A stretch of DNA of 64,000 nt from Owenia fusiformis (lineage: Eukaryota; Annelida; Polychaeta; Sabellida; Oweniidae): the NCBI GenBank assembly GCA_903813345.2, contig CAIIXF020000003.1, positions 17,312,931-17,376,930 on the forward strand. Reading direction: 5' to 3'. A program made the translations under genes and the position numbers. This document shows, in pieces, positions 1-11,153 of this stretch. Within the stretch, counting starts at the first letter, position 1, and each line of letters starts with the position of its first letter. The notes under the pieces were generated by a model. The model saw only the letters and a program-made list of their open reading frames with translations, was not told the origin of the DNA and made no database searches.

Positions 1-77
1 TTTTGGGCCCAAAAACTAAATAAAATTTCTGGGCCCACTAAAGGGGAGGGCCTCCCCTCCGGATCCGCCGCTGCATT
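1..77. mobile_element. Edge of an unclassified TIR element
   Basis: The stretch around 50-75 reads as a G/C-rich transposon terminus (GGATCCGCCGCTGCA), preceded by GGGCCC-containing sequence and a GGGAGGCC/CCTCCC hairpin. Ends of this style are common in invertebrate MITEs. Only one end is in the window, so the family and target-site duplication cannot be read. Confidence 0.3.
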
Positions 78-454
78 GCTGGAGCAACTGTTAACCTTGA
101 ATACTACATAGACTTTCTGCCTGGGATTGTTTGGGGATAATATATGAGAAGGAGTATCTCGGGGTCAGACTCTTGCTGTAGATGCACACATGTAGTTTGC
201 TTTTATATTTTAGATTAATTAGGATAATTATCACCCCATTAAAGGTAAGTGTTATTATGTTAAATTGCAATGGTATTCAGAGTCATTTTTCTGTATCATT
301 AATTCTTTAATATCAAAGTTGATTTAAACTGGATCTCATTCACTTATAGTGTCTAGTATAATATGGTAGGAAGTGCACATATAACTTGAAGGTTACATGT
401 ACAGTCAATATAAGAAAAAATGATTGCACTACCATACACAATTCTAGGACAAAT
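78..454. other. Upstream of the SnoaL-like gene
   Basis: AT-rich sequence without a recognisable gene. An acceptor-like TTCTAG ends at 447, eight bases before the ATG at 455, so an upstream non-coding exon is possible. No TATA box was convincing. Confidence 0.3.
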
Positions 455-3400
455 ATGGATGTAGAAGAACTTGAAAAACTTGCTACAGCCAACCATAATG
501 AGTTCGACAGACAGTGGAATGACCATAACAGAAACTGGGAGAAACTTGTTGAAAATTTCTACACAACTGATGCTGTAATTTACCCCCCAGGCAGTCCACC
601 AGTGACTGGATTACAAGGTAGACAAGGCATTAACATGACAAAATGTCACCACCTAGTTGCTCACAATATTATGAGTTCAAACTTAAGTCAGATTTGAATT
701 TCTGAGAACTTGTAAAGTCAAATTTGAACTTCTGAAAAGATGTAGATGATTTTGAAAAAAAAAATTTGGTCAATTTGAAGCAAGTTGAAAACAGACCTTT
801 TTGACCTTTTTTGACCTTGAGAAGGTCATTAAAGGTCAAATGTCAAATCTAAAGTCAGATTTGAATTTCTGAGAACATGTAGATGATTTTGAAAAAAAAA
901 TTAGTCAATTTGAAGCAAGTTGAAAAAAGACCTTTTTGACCTTTTTTGACCTTGAGAAGGTCATTGAAGGTCAAATGTCAAATCTAAAGTCATATTTGAA
1001 TTTCTGAGAACATGTAGATGATTTTGAAAAAAAATTTAGTCAATTTGAAGCAAGATGAAAAAATACCTTTTTGACCTTTTTTGACATTGAGAAGGTCATT
1101 GAAGGTCAAATGTCAAATCTAAAGTCAGATTTGAATTTCTGAGAACATGTAGATGATTTTGAAAAAAAAATCTAGTCAATTTGAAGCAAGTTGAAAAAAG
1201 ACCTTTTTGACCTTTTTTTGACTTTGAGAAGGTCATTGAAGGTCAAATGTCAAATCTTAAGTCAAATCTAAAGTCAGATTTGAATTTCTGAGAACACGTA
1301 GATGATTTTGAAATTTTTTTTTAGTCAATTTGAAGCAAGTTGAAAACAGACCTTTTTGACCTTTTTTGACCTTGAGAAGGTCATTAAAGGTCAAATGTCA
1401 AATCTAAAGTCAGATTTGAATTTCTGAGAACATGTAGATGATTTTGAAAAAAATTAGTCAATTTGAAGCAAGTTGAAAAAAGACCTTTTTGACCTTTTTT
1501 GACCTTGAGAAGGTCATTGAAGGTCAAATGTCAAATCTAAAGTCATATTTGAATTTCTGAAAACATGTAGATGATTTTGAAAAAAAATTTAGTCAATTTG
1601 AAGCAAGATGAAAAAATACCTTTTTGACCTTTTTTGACATGAGAAGGTCATTGAAGGTCAAATGTCAAAGCTAAAGTCAGCTTTGAATTTCTGAGAATAT
1701 GTAGATGATTTTGAAAAAAAAAATTAGTCAATTTGAAGCAAGTTGAAAAAAGACCTTTTTGACCTTTTTTGACTTTGAGAAGGTCATTGAAGGTCAAATG
1801 TCAAATCTTAAGTCAAATCTAAAATCAGATTTGAATTTCTGAGAACACGTAGATGATTTTGAAAATTTTTTTTAGTCAATTTGAAGCAAGTTGAAAACAG
1901 ACCTTTTTGACCTTTTTTGACCTTGAGAAGGTCATTGAAGGTCAAATGTCAAATCTTAAGTCAGATTTGAATTTCTGAGAACACGTAGATGATTTTGAAA
2001 AAAAAATTTAGTCAATTTGAAGCAAGTTGAAAACAGACCTTTTTGACCTTTTTTGACCTTGAGAAGGTCATTGAAGGTCAAATGTCAAATCTAAAGTCAG
2101 ATTTGAAGGTCAAATGTCAAATCTAAAGTCAGATTTGAATTTCTGAGAACATGTAGATGATTTTGAAAAAAAATTTAGTCAATGTGAAGCAAGTTGAAAA
2201 AAGACCTTTTTGACCTTGAGAAGGTCATTGAAGGTCAAATGTCAAATCTAAAGTCAGATTTGAACTTCTGAGAACATGTAGATGATTCAGAAAAAAATTG
2301 AAGTCAGTCTAAACAGTATTTGTTAAGTTATAGGAAGTTGTAAGAAATTGTTACAGACGCCGGACGCCAACCGCCGGACGCCGTCGCAAAAAAACGGAGA
2401 CCATAACAATATGTCACCACTTTTGGTGGTGACATAATAAACAGCCAATCAGAACATGCTATATTCTGCAACAGATGAATATACAGTAAAACCTGTCTTA
2501 GTGAACACCTCTCTCTCTCGTGAGCACCTGTTTCTATTAGACAACCTTCCTCCGCACAAACTCTATCGACCTCTTTGTAGTGAACACCTACCAACACTGA
2601 ACGTTTTTCTCAGCAATTTTATGTTCAATATACACAGGTTTAACTGTAGTCAATAAATGTAGATTCAGTAAAATTTATTAACCTCTTGAATATTTGGGTT
2701 TGATGCAGGTTTTACTGTAGTAAATAAATGTAGATTCTGTAAAATTTATTAACCTCATGAATATTTGGGTTTGATGCAGGTTTTACTGTAGTAAATAAAA
2801 GTAGATTCTGTAAAATTTATTAACCTCTTGAATATTTGGGTTTGATTCAAACATGGAAGAGACGTTTAATTGCTCACTTGATATATCAAATACTGAAAAT
2901 TAATTTTTAAACAAACATTATTAAACTTTAACAAACACATATGCCATAAATCAGAACATAAGCATTCTACATTTTACAATGAATGGTTGTTTTTCCCTGG
3001 CCTAGATCTAGATTCAGTAAAATTGATAACCCTCACCAATTTCCAATTTCAACTAGCTATAGGCCATTCTACCTTCCCCCCCCCCCACCGGTTGGAAATA
3101 TTTATCCAGAAACCCAGCATCCCATTTATTATTTTCTTTTTAAAAATAGCTAGACTTAGAGGGAGAATCTGGAAAGTGGCCAGATGTCAAAATGATATGC
3201 CTGCCTGCAGTTGTATTGCATTTTAGAAAAATATTTGGCCATTTATGAAGAGAGATTCATTGCTTTTTTATGTACTATATACAGGGCTGTCAACTTGGGA
3301 CCACCTAATATGAGTGACTTCAAAATGTTGGACACCTAAGTCCAAATCTGAACACTTTTGTCCAAATTTTGAACACCTTTGGCCAACTTTTAAACACCTT

Positions 3401-6400
3401 TGGCCAAAGTTTGAGCACCTTTGCCAAACTTTGAGCACCTCAAATTTTTCGCGTGGCGTGACTTCAAATTCTTCAGCAAATGCGTGACAAATACGCAAAT
3501 TGCGGGACAGTTGACAGGCCTGTATATATCGCTCATAAATTTTATATACTAAAGATGTAAAGGTTCTGTCATGGTAAATGAAGTTAAAAAAATTGTTATA
3601 AAAACTCCATCATGACTGGTATGGTTTTCGAAGTCGTGCAATCTATTTACTAAATATGAACTACAGGCCTCCTAGACTTTCACTCACACGGTAGTCATTT
3701 ACAATCTTACTATCCTCGTTTGATCGATATTTGCATTGTGAGAATGTGGTTCAGGAAGAAGGAACAAGGATAGGGAGGTCGGAACTGACAACTGCATGAG
3801 TAGAAGTCTATGAGGCCTGAACTAAGGGGTCAGACAGATATTACTGAACTATTTAATATTATATATTTGTGAAATTTCAAGACATAGCCTCTAACATGGG
3901 ATTTAATAATGGCAATCATACAGGGTAGTTTTAATTTACATTCTTATGATCATAGCAGAATACAATACAATAATGCGATACAGAATAACCAAAGTAAAAA
4001 ACCGAACCGAGGAATTCAAAAACCGAACCATACCAAACTGAAAATTCTGAAACTGTCTGACGAACACCCCCCCACCCAACACTAGCTGGTACCAAAGGAG
4101 TTCTACTCATACAGATTTTACTGTACCTCTACATTTTGCATTTGCAGATATTGCCAGATTTTTCACATCTATTCCCTCTAAACTTCACCTACATAACAGT
4201 CTAAAGGAAGTCAGGAGGATAGGAGAAGACTCATACTTTTCCATATTCACGCTTCAAGTAACAATTGATGACAAAGAAGTTGACAGATTCTCGTAAGTTA
4301 ACAATTAGTAGCTAACACAGTACTGTCAACCCCTAAAGATTTTCTCGCGGGACAGATTTTTTAGACCCAGTGCCCAAAATTCGCGGGATTTTGCGGGACA
4401 TCTACTAAATTCGCGGGATTTTGCGGGACATTTAAGGGATTTGCGTGATTGCGCTAATAGGAGATTTTTTTTATCAAATTCGCGGGATTTCGCGGGACCA
4501 TTCGAGGGACAAACACCCTAATTGCGGGACAGTTAACAGGTGTACCACCAAAAACTTCATAGAGGGACAGATTTTTTAGACAAAGTGCCCTAAATTTGCT
4601 GGATTTCGCGGGACATCCACCTAAATTTGCAGGATGTCCCGGGACATTCAAGGGATTTGCGTGATTGGGACTAATGTAAAAGCGTGTAGAAGTACTTAAA
4701 TCAAACTTTCAGATACTGATTAATCTAATATAATGCACCGTTACATTGTAACTTAAATAAACGTCAACACAATTTCACAAAATACGCATAGGAATATTAT
4801 TAAACTTTATTGTAATTTATCAAAAACAAAAACCATGCTTCAGGTGTGATTACCGTAATCTAACACGAAATTCAAAAATTCGGAACAATACTTTGCACTT
4901 CTGGCGTCGTGACCAACTATGAAACGCTTACCCCCATAATGTTTTATATTAAAATGTACCTATTCATATACTGTAGGCATGGGCTTTCAATTGAAAGCCC
5001 GTGATATAGGGGTTCGATTAATCTACATCAAATTATAGGGAATGAGGTTAATTTTCTAGATAGGGTTTGTATAAAAAACCGGGTACCGGGTAGTAAATCC
5101 TCCATGCTGGGTTCAAACTTGGTACCCGGTCGAAAAAAAAACAAAAAACGAAATATACGAATACACAACATAATTAGATCATTAGAAAACGTGTAAGATT
5201 TGTTTTGAATTTACAAAAATCTATGTAACTTCCTTCAAAATTGAGCTAGAGGCTTCAAATTAAAAGCATTTTAAGGCTCTTTTCTTCCTCTATCATCTTG
5301 GTCATATTTCCATTGGTAATGAAGGGGGGGGGTGCACCCTCACCTTGCTACGCCAATGACATTGTAAGACGATTTGAAAAACAAGACAAATCAATCTTAC
5401 TCTATTTTCAATAGTTCGTATGTTGGTACGTGAATTGTTTTGATTATGATTTAAATCTGTAAATAGCTATCGTTGCTTTAGCAGAGAGGTGACGTGTGTT
5501 AATTTGCATGATGCAACGTGTAAGATTTTGATTATTAATCATAATTTAAGTTATCCCAATTTATGACAAAATGTCCACTGAATTGTAAATTGTTATGTCT
5601 TACAATGTCATAGGCGTAGCCAGGAGAGGGTGCGATGGTGCGATCGCACCCCCCCCCCCATAACCAATGAAAATATGGCCATAACGATAGAGGAAGAAAA
5701 GTGCCTTAAAATATGCTTTTTATTTGAAGCTTCTAGCTCAATTTTGAATCATGTTACATACATTTTTGCAAATTCAAAACAAATCTTACACGTTTTCTCA
5801 TAATCTAATTATGTTATATATTCGTATTTTTCGTTTTTTGGGTACCCGTTTTTTTGACCGGGTACCGGGTACCAAGTTTGAACCCAGCATGGAGGATTTA
5901 CTACCCGGTACCCGGTTTTTTATACAAACCCTTTCTAGATATCAGCGTACATTTATTGTAACTCGCGTTTGCTAACATTTGCTCAGTTCTGAGATGAAGG
6001 CCACACGGGTAGTAAAAAGGCCAACGTTGGAACTATTTGTGACCTACATCCCTATTTTCGTAATTAAAATGAAAGTTGAACCCTTCCCCTTTATTTTGAT
6101 ACCAAACAACAGCATGCTAGGTACTTAAAATTAGGTAAACTTTACTCCTCAAAAGTGCAAAAACTTAGCTTCTTATATAAGATAAGATAATCAAAATATA
6201 GGGGATTGCAACAATTTCGGAAATTCGCGGAGGTCAAAGCCACATTTTGCGGGACTTCGCGGGACAATGCGGGACACGCGAATTAGCCTAATTTTGATCA
6301 AATTCGCGGGATAATCCCGCCATTCGCGGGACACTTGACAGCTCTGCTCACAAAATGAGCCACATCATTTTTCTGTAAACAATGAAGTTTTAACTGTATA

Positions 6401-6662
6401 CACTTTTTTATTATCACCAGTGTGTAATCTATAGACTAACATGCAAATTCTTGTACTTTCAGAACTTGTCACATATTCTTGTACTTTCAGAACTTGTCAC
6501 ATATTCTTGTACTTTCAGAACTTGCCACATATTCTTGTACTTTCAGAACTTGTCACATATTCTTGTACTTTCAGAACTTGCCACATATGGACCAATGTGA
6601 ATGGAGTGTGGAAAATGTTGCATGATTTCTGGAACAGTGATTATGAGAAAGTGAATTATTAG
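455..6662 (+). CDS. SnoaL/DUF4440-type NTF2-like small protein, three exons
   Basis: Exons 455-617, 4148-4292 and 6575-6662 join with matching phases (1, then 2) into 131 codons plus stop, the usual length of this fold. Exon 1 gives a helical start (MDVEELEKL..) and YTTDAVIYPPGSPPVTG, which fits the family pattern Y-x-x-DAV-x-x-PPG-x-PPV-x-G. Exon 2 begins DIARFF and carries a beta-strand region (FSIFTLQVTID). Exon 3 ends WTNVNGVWKMLHDFWNSD, the typical closing W-x-x-x-G-x-W-x-x-x-x-D-x-x-N-S. Family members are cone-shaped barrels, often of unknown substrate, related to the CaMKII association domain. No catalytic role can be assigned. The start is the first ATG in frame before the domain. 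Introns 1 and 2 are full of transposons. Poly-A signals AATAAA lie near 6784 and 6928. The gene lies inside the inferred BPHL transcription unit, on the opposite strand. Confidence 0.75.
622..2436 (+). mobile_element. Dispersed element with a satellite core (copy 1)
   Basis: The left terminus ACAAGGCATTAACATG is followed by ATGTCACCACC. The right end is a GC-rich tract (GCCGGACGCC repeats), then CGGAGACC and a hairpin ATGTCACCAC..GTGGTGACAT. Between them lie about a dozen tandem units of roughly 125-135 bp containing TTGAAGCAAGTTGAAAA, TTTTTGACC, GAGAAGGTCATTGAAGGTCA and TCTGAGAACATGTAGATGAT. The same element occurs at 11154-13011 (reversed) and 29583-30991. No transposase is present, so it looks non-autonomous. 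It begins at position +5 of intron 1 of the SnoaL-like gene. Confidence 0.75.
2484..2646. mobile_element. MITE, TIR CAGTAAAACCTGT, TA target site
   Basis: Terminal inverted repeats CAGTAAAACCTGT and ACAGGTTTAACTG enclose 163 bp with repeated AGTGAACACCT motifs, flanked by TA on both sides. Relatives lie at 20730-20912 and, as a fragment, near 63584. Confidence 0.6.
2647..2850. repeat. 72-bp tandem repeat, about 3 copies
   Basis: Three near-identical units of about 71-72 bp contain GTAGATTC.GTAAAATTTATT, CTTGAATATTTGGGTTTGAT and GGTTTTACTGTAGT. The unit includes the right end of the adjacent MITE, so the duplication happened after that insertion. Confidence 0.7.
2851..3281. other. Intron sequence, nothing recognised
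   Basis: AT-rich intron 1 sequence with a 10-base C run near 3075. No gene or element boundary was seen. Confidence 0.5.
3282..3522. mobile_element. MITE with 6-bp target duplication TATATA
   Basis: The TIRs are CAGGGCTGTCAAC and GTTGACAGGCCTG, and TATATA is present on both sides (3276-3281 and 3523-3528). The inside has GGACACC/GAACACCTTT repeats. It shares its TIR style and 6-bp duplication with the larger elements at 4318 and 18414. Confidence 0.7.
3529..4147. other. Rest of intron 1, nothing recognised
   Basis: Ordinary AT-rich sequence with a C-rich run near 4066-4076, ending in a good acceptor (TTTGCATTTGCAG) at 4147. Confidence 0.5.
4318..6346 (+). mobile_element. 2.0-kb DNA transposon, non-autonomous, 6-bp TSD
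   Basis: It starts CAGTACTGTCAA and ends TTGACAGCTCTG (revcomp CAGAGCTGTCAA). The flanks are CTAACA and CTCACA, a 6-bp duplication with one mismatch. Both subterminal regions are rich in TTCGCGGGA/GCGGGACA motifs. There is no transposase ORF. It fills most of intron 2 of the SnoaL-like gene and contains a second element at 5062-5932. The closest copy is at 18414-20570. Confidence 0.75.
5062..5932. mobile_element. Nested fold-back MITE with 8-bp TSD TTCTAGAT
   Basis: The ends are AGGGTTTGTATA and TATACAAACCCT, with arms of several hundred bases including a GGTACCGGGTAGTAAATCC block repeated in reverse, and G/C homopolymer runs near 5330 and 5650. The exact 8-bp duplication TTCTAGAT (5054-5061 and 5933-5940) is hAT-like. 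The same nested insertion is inside the element at 18414-20570, so it predates amplification of the host element. Confidence 0.75.
6447..6587 (+). repeat. 28-bp tandem repeat of a 3' splice site plus exon start, 5 copies
   Basis: Each unit is about 14 nt of intron end (CTTGTACTTTCAG) plus about 14 nt of exon 3 start (AACTTGTCACATAT). AG dinucleotides end at 6462, 6490, 6518, 6546 and 6574, exactly 28 bases apart. Only the last acceptor, or the one 84 bases upstream of it, keeps the reading frame of exon 3. The stretch is open in all three frames because a 28-bp repeat cycles the frames. Confidence 0.85.
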
Positions 6663-7410
6663 AATTGAAGATTACAGGATACTCAAGTGTTATGCATTTT
6701 TTAAAACATTTATTCGCCCTGGTGGCCATGGTCACCACAAGTGCACAACATAAATTTTCATATTTATTTAGTTTAATGAAATGAATAAATTGACTTATAT
6801 CACTTATTGAGATATAAATTACAGTTCATAAATTTAACTGAAACATTTCTTGTTGAGACATTGATGTGTATATTTATTGAAACTTTAATAATTATAAGAA
6901 TATAATTAATTAGCTATAAATATTCTAATAAAGGACCAACGGTCCTGTGCTCACACAGTGTTTTGTGCAGCCAATGATGATTGACTTTATACATGAGAAA
7001 GTTCCCTGAAAATGGCGAAGTCCAACTTTTTGTCAAATTTTATAGAGTAAACACCAAAAACTGTAATTTCAAGAGCTTTGAAATCTTCAGAGAACATAAG
7101 TTGCATATACAGCAACTACTACAAGTTCTACTTCAACAAAGTGTCTAGTATTTATAGAAAATTTGACTTTTTGACATCAAAATTAGCAATTTCTCGGAAA
7201 CCAAGCGAAAGTGGGAAATGGCGATAATAGGTCAAATAGGCATTATGGATATGCATAAAATGAATGTGGATATGACTCAATCCGAATAGCAGTTTTAATT
7301 TGTGCGGCTAATGTTGACGGACAAATGGGCGGACCAACGGACGGATGGCTTTCCTATATCTGACTTGAACTTTGTTCGGTGGGATAATAATGAAAATCTT
7401 AGACACATAC
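6663..7410. other. 3' flank of the SnoaL-like gene and BPHL intron 3
   Basis: Contains candidate poly-A signals near 6784 and 6928, then AT-rich sequence. No further BPHL exon is visible on the minus strand here or further left, so the BPHL C-terminal exons must be outside the window or lost. Confidence 0.4.
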
Positions 7411-7564
7411 CTGTAAATATTTCCATGTCCTTTTGGTGCACAAATGCATTAGAACCCCATATCACCATTGTGTTGACATTCTTGGGGTATGTAGCAGCAA
7501 GAATCATGGCTGTAATACCCCCATCACTCCAACCAAGCAGTGAGTATCTCTTATAACCAAGTGT
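7411..7564 (-). CDS. BPHL: BPHL-like hydrolase exon 3 with the nucleophile elbow
   Basis: A 154-nt exon runs from acceptor ATATGTTGCAG to donor GTATGT (just below 7411), in phase 0 at its start and phase 1 at its end. It encodes TLGYKRYSLLGWSDGGITA.. and ..NTMVIWGSNAFVHQKDMEI, matching remembered human BPHL (KVSLLGWSDGGITALIAAAKYP, KMVIWGANAYV). G-W-S-D-G holds the catalytic serine of this alpha/beta-hydrolase, a mitochondrial esterase/thiolactonase that in humans activates valacyclovir. The phase fits exon 2, which ends at 31437. The two repeat units just upstream carry the same acceptor 117 and 234 bases away, so three in-frame acceptors compete. The catalytic Asp and His exons are not in the window. 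Confidence 0.8.
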
Positions 7565-7934
7565 CTGCAACATATAACAACACAATTTATTAACATTGTT
7601 GGGGTATTTAGCAGCAAGAATCATTGCTGTAATACCACCATCACTCCAACCAAGCAGTGAGTATCTCTTATAACCAAGTGTCTGCAACATATAACAACAC
7701 AATTTATTGACATTGTTAGGGTATTTAGCAGCAAGAATCATTGCTGTAATACCCCCATCACTCCAACCGAGCAGTGAGTATCTCTTATTACCAAGTGTCT
7801 GCAACATATAACAACACAATTCATTGACACTGTTGGGGTATTTAGCAGCAAGAATCATTGCTGTAATACCCCCATTTTGGTGCACAAATGCATTAGAACC
7901 ACATATCACCATTGTGTTGACATTCTTGGGGTAT
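7565..7934 (-). repeat. 117-bp exon minisatellite, left part
   Basis: Two complete upstream units (acceptors preceding 7681 and 7798) and a chimeric third precede exon 3. In the chimera a second copy of the exon tail (SNAFVHQ) runs directly into NGGITAMILAAKYP. Reading on the minus strand stays open throughout. The outer edge at 7932-7934 (TAT) is where the CACTA-like element entered. Confidence 0.85.
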
Positions 7935-10684
7935 CACTATGTAAAATCCCATGATTAATACAGTATCATAAACCTATTAAACATACATATCAGTTGTTTT
8001 AATTCGTTTTAACCTGTTATCATAGGTTTATGTATAAGACATAATTATAACAATGAATGATACGGACTTTTTCGGAGTTTCTCCTCTGATACTTGTATAA
8101 TTTGTTTTAATTTGTTATCAGCTGTTATCAGCTGTTATATTCCATCTGGTTCAACTGGGAAAAACATATTATACTGGATGATACATTTCTCTGCTCTTGC
8201 GTATAATTTGTTTACATTAGGTTACATGTTGTTGACACAACATGTTGACACTATCTTGTTGACATAGACATATTGAGTGTTTTAATAAAAGCGGGTATTG
8301 ATAAATTAAGTTTTGACATTTGAAAGTTGTAATGAATTAATATAAATGATTTTTCAAAATAAGTCACCAGAAGTGATTAGTGCAGCAGTTGAAAGACATA
8401 TTTTAGTTTTACATTTATAACGTGCTTGCAAAAACACGGGCGTCCATTTAGATTATTAGCGGTTTTATTATAATATTGGATTGCTTCAATGCGCTCCATG
8501 AAAGAAAAATATGGGCACATTATTAATTGAAATCAATATGTCTTAATATTAAAGCTACATTGTTAACGGAGACAACGTAAGACTGCGACATTTTAAACCA
8601 TTTCAAAATTCGGTGTTTTTATTTCCATAACGGCTACTAGTATTTGTGTGCCATAGTTATCTCAGCTTTCGGGAATCACGGTTATCATGATTTAAGGGCA
8701 GTTATAAAAATATACAAGGCGATGGTTCAAAATGGACAATTTTCAAAACTGCTCAACTTCATGTTTTTAAAGAATGCTTGCCCGGCGAGGGGTTTGCTAT
8801 TGCGAGAGAACAAAAACATTGAATTTGGATTTTTCCTAATACGTAATCATTAATACTTAATACTTAATCATTAATCAGCAACTTTTTAAACCGTCTCTCT
8901 GATTAAATATCATGCCAATTAATACCACGATTGTGTTGACAGGATTAAATGCGATATCTATGGAATAATAATTTAATGAACTCAAAAGTCTAAATGATAA
9001 ATAAGTTTAGTCTTGGCTGACTAGTCTTGTATCATCAGAGTTGGATTGCAAATACCTCCCTAAATCAAATATTTATAATTGTTTTTATGTCTCTGATCCA
9101 ACCACTAAAGTTTAAAAGGAAGACTATAGTGTCCCGTGAATTCATTATCAATAGTGAAGCGGTACAATCGTGGGAGTGTTAATTAATCGGAATGCAAGTT
9201 TGATACAAAATAACTCCTTTGGATCAAATATTTAAATTTTACTAGAGTGCGGGGAGTGGAAACGAGTCTCCATTCAAGCACTAAATATCAAAAGAAAGAT
9301 TTCAGTACCCCTTAACTTCGCTCCCGGACTTCACTATTCACCACCTCCCCTCCCCTTTCCCCAATTATCTTTTATGACCCCAGATTGTTCGTTTCTGTGC
9401 CCCCCCCCTGTCCATGGCAAGTAAGTAATCTATTTGTATATCGGCTCCCTCCCAATGGTGGGCAAAACCAGATACAGGCATAGACATTGACAAGGTGAGG
9501 GGATTAAAAATAAAAATAGTTTTGTTTTAGGATCTGACCAAAATATTTTGGCACTGTTCAACGAAGCGGTTTAAGGAATTAGAGGCAGAAATAATTCCTA
9601 GATGACCTGTCTTTACTGTAATCAAGATGCTACCTAACCGCAGTTTTAAAAGTTATTTATCTTGTGATAATCTAATACTACTTATAGATTGGTTTTCCAA
9701 ATGTAAGACCCCGTATAAGACCCTTGTCTCTGATTGTGAAACATGTGTATGCATCAAATCCGAGGAATATTACATTATGTGAAACAATTCCAAAATGTTT
9801 TGTCTTGAACTCAATCAAATAGCAATATATTTCAACATGTGGAAATTGTTTATTAACGTAATGTCGGGCACTATAGTTGAACGGGTTTTCAGTTTTGCTC
9901 TTTTTTGTCACACTTAAATTGTGTGCTTTATTTATTTGGAATTTGAATTTGAAAGGGTGAATTCACATCCAATAAAGCTTATAGTATCATTTATTAACAG
10001 ATGCATCGAGGTAGAGCCACCGTTCAAAAGACATAAACATAACTCTGTCGAGTGCAATAAATACATGCATATCCATTTGTTGCCATTATACGGCCAGACC
10101 AGGGGAACACAGATACCCTTCGCATTCTTACATTGTCCGCATGTCAACCATACGGCGACCGCACAGTCAGCCTGCCTTTCGCACCTCTCATACACGTGTA
10201 CAAATTCTAAGATCATATTAATTACCATTGATTCCTCGTTTTCAATCCCTGGTTTTCAAAGACCGTTAGATGTTAATGAATGGAGATTTTTAAATGTGCT
10301 TTCATTAAACAGCCAGGAAAAATAAACTATTTTTCATTTCCCAGGAATCACATAATCCGTCAAAATTCATTTAATTTAAAATGTATCTAATATATTACAT
10401 GTATACAATCAGACAGACTGGCTATTCTAATCCGTTATGAAAAGCCATTTGTTTTTTCCTCTACAGGATGTTTCTGCGGAAGTTAATTTGTTTATCTTAG
10501 TGTTTAGAGGCAATGTCCTTTGACGCTTTCGTGAAATAAATGAACTCTGTGATGGACTACAATTGTATATTTTTACAGGAACAGTTACCCGAAGTAGACC
10601 ACTGTTACATTATTTTCATTTTAGGTCTCTCTAATTAGTTGCATTGCAGAAGTCTAATATTATTCTCTCCTGTGCCGAAGGTAC

Positions 10685-11153
10685 TTATACCCGTAGCCAA
10701 GGGGGGGGGGTGTTCAAGGAGTCCAACTCAACAGAATTCGAATTGAATACAAAATAAATTCATAACATATAAATATATAAATACATAATGTCTATCCAAG
10801 TCTTCTTGCATTTTCTGAACTTCAAATGCGCCTTTTGATGTGTGATAACAAAATACTAAATAAATACTTAATGTTACTCCAGCTTGTTTTTATAGTAATT
10901 TGGCAATTAAACATGCATAAAGAGATATCAATGTGTGTATCTGTGTACAACCCGAATCCTCTCCCGATCAGGTCACGTTTTATATGTCTCTGATGTAATA
11001 ACTGCCCTGTCAACCCTCACGCATTAGGCGTGATTGTTACGCATTTGCTGGAAAAATAGAAATCACGCATCAATTTAGCGTGTATGATCAAATATCACGC
11101 AAATCACGGATTTTGTCGAAATTTTTAAAAATCGTTTTTATATATTTTTATAC
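10685..11153. other. MITE end and CACGC-rich fragment inside the CACTA element
   Basis: A MITE terminus CCGTAGCCAAGGGGGG begins near 10692. A partner-like end (CCCCCTGGCTACGGG) is at about 13345-13362 beyond the satellite element. A CTGTCAACCC/ATCACGC-rich fragment at 11005-11115 resembles the 6-bp-TSD family. Confidence 0.35.

Noticed and set aside
6441-6662. A separate small protein with LSELVTYSCTFRTCH repeats
   Set aside because: The repeated part is the duplicated intron end. Only the last 29 codons are coding, as exon 3 of the SnoaL-like gene.
9921-10325. 134-codon open frame inside the CACTA-like element as a transposase
   Set aside because: No DDE motif, zinc knuckle or family resemblance; an overlapping antisense frame is equally open.
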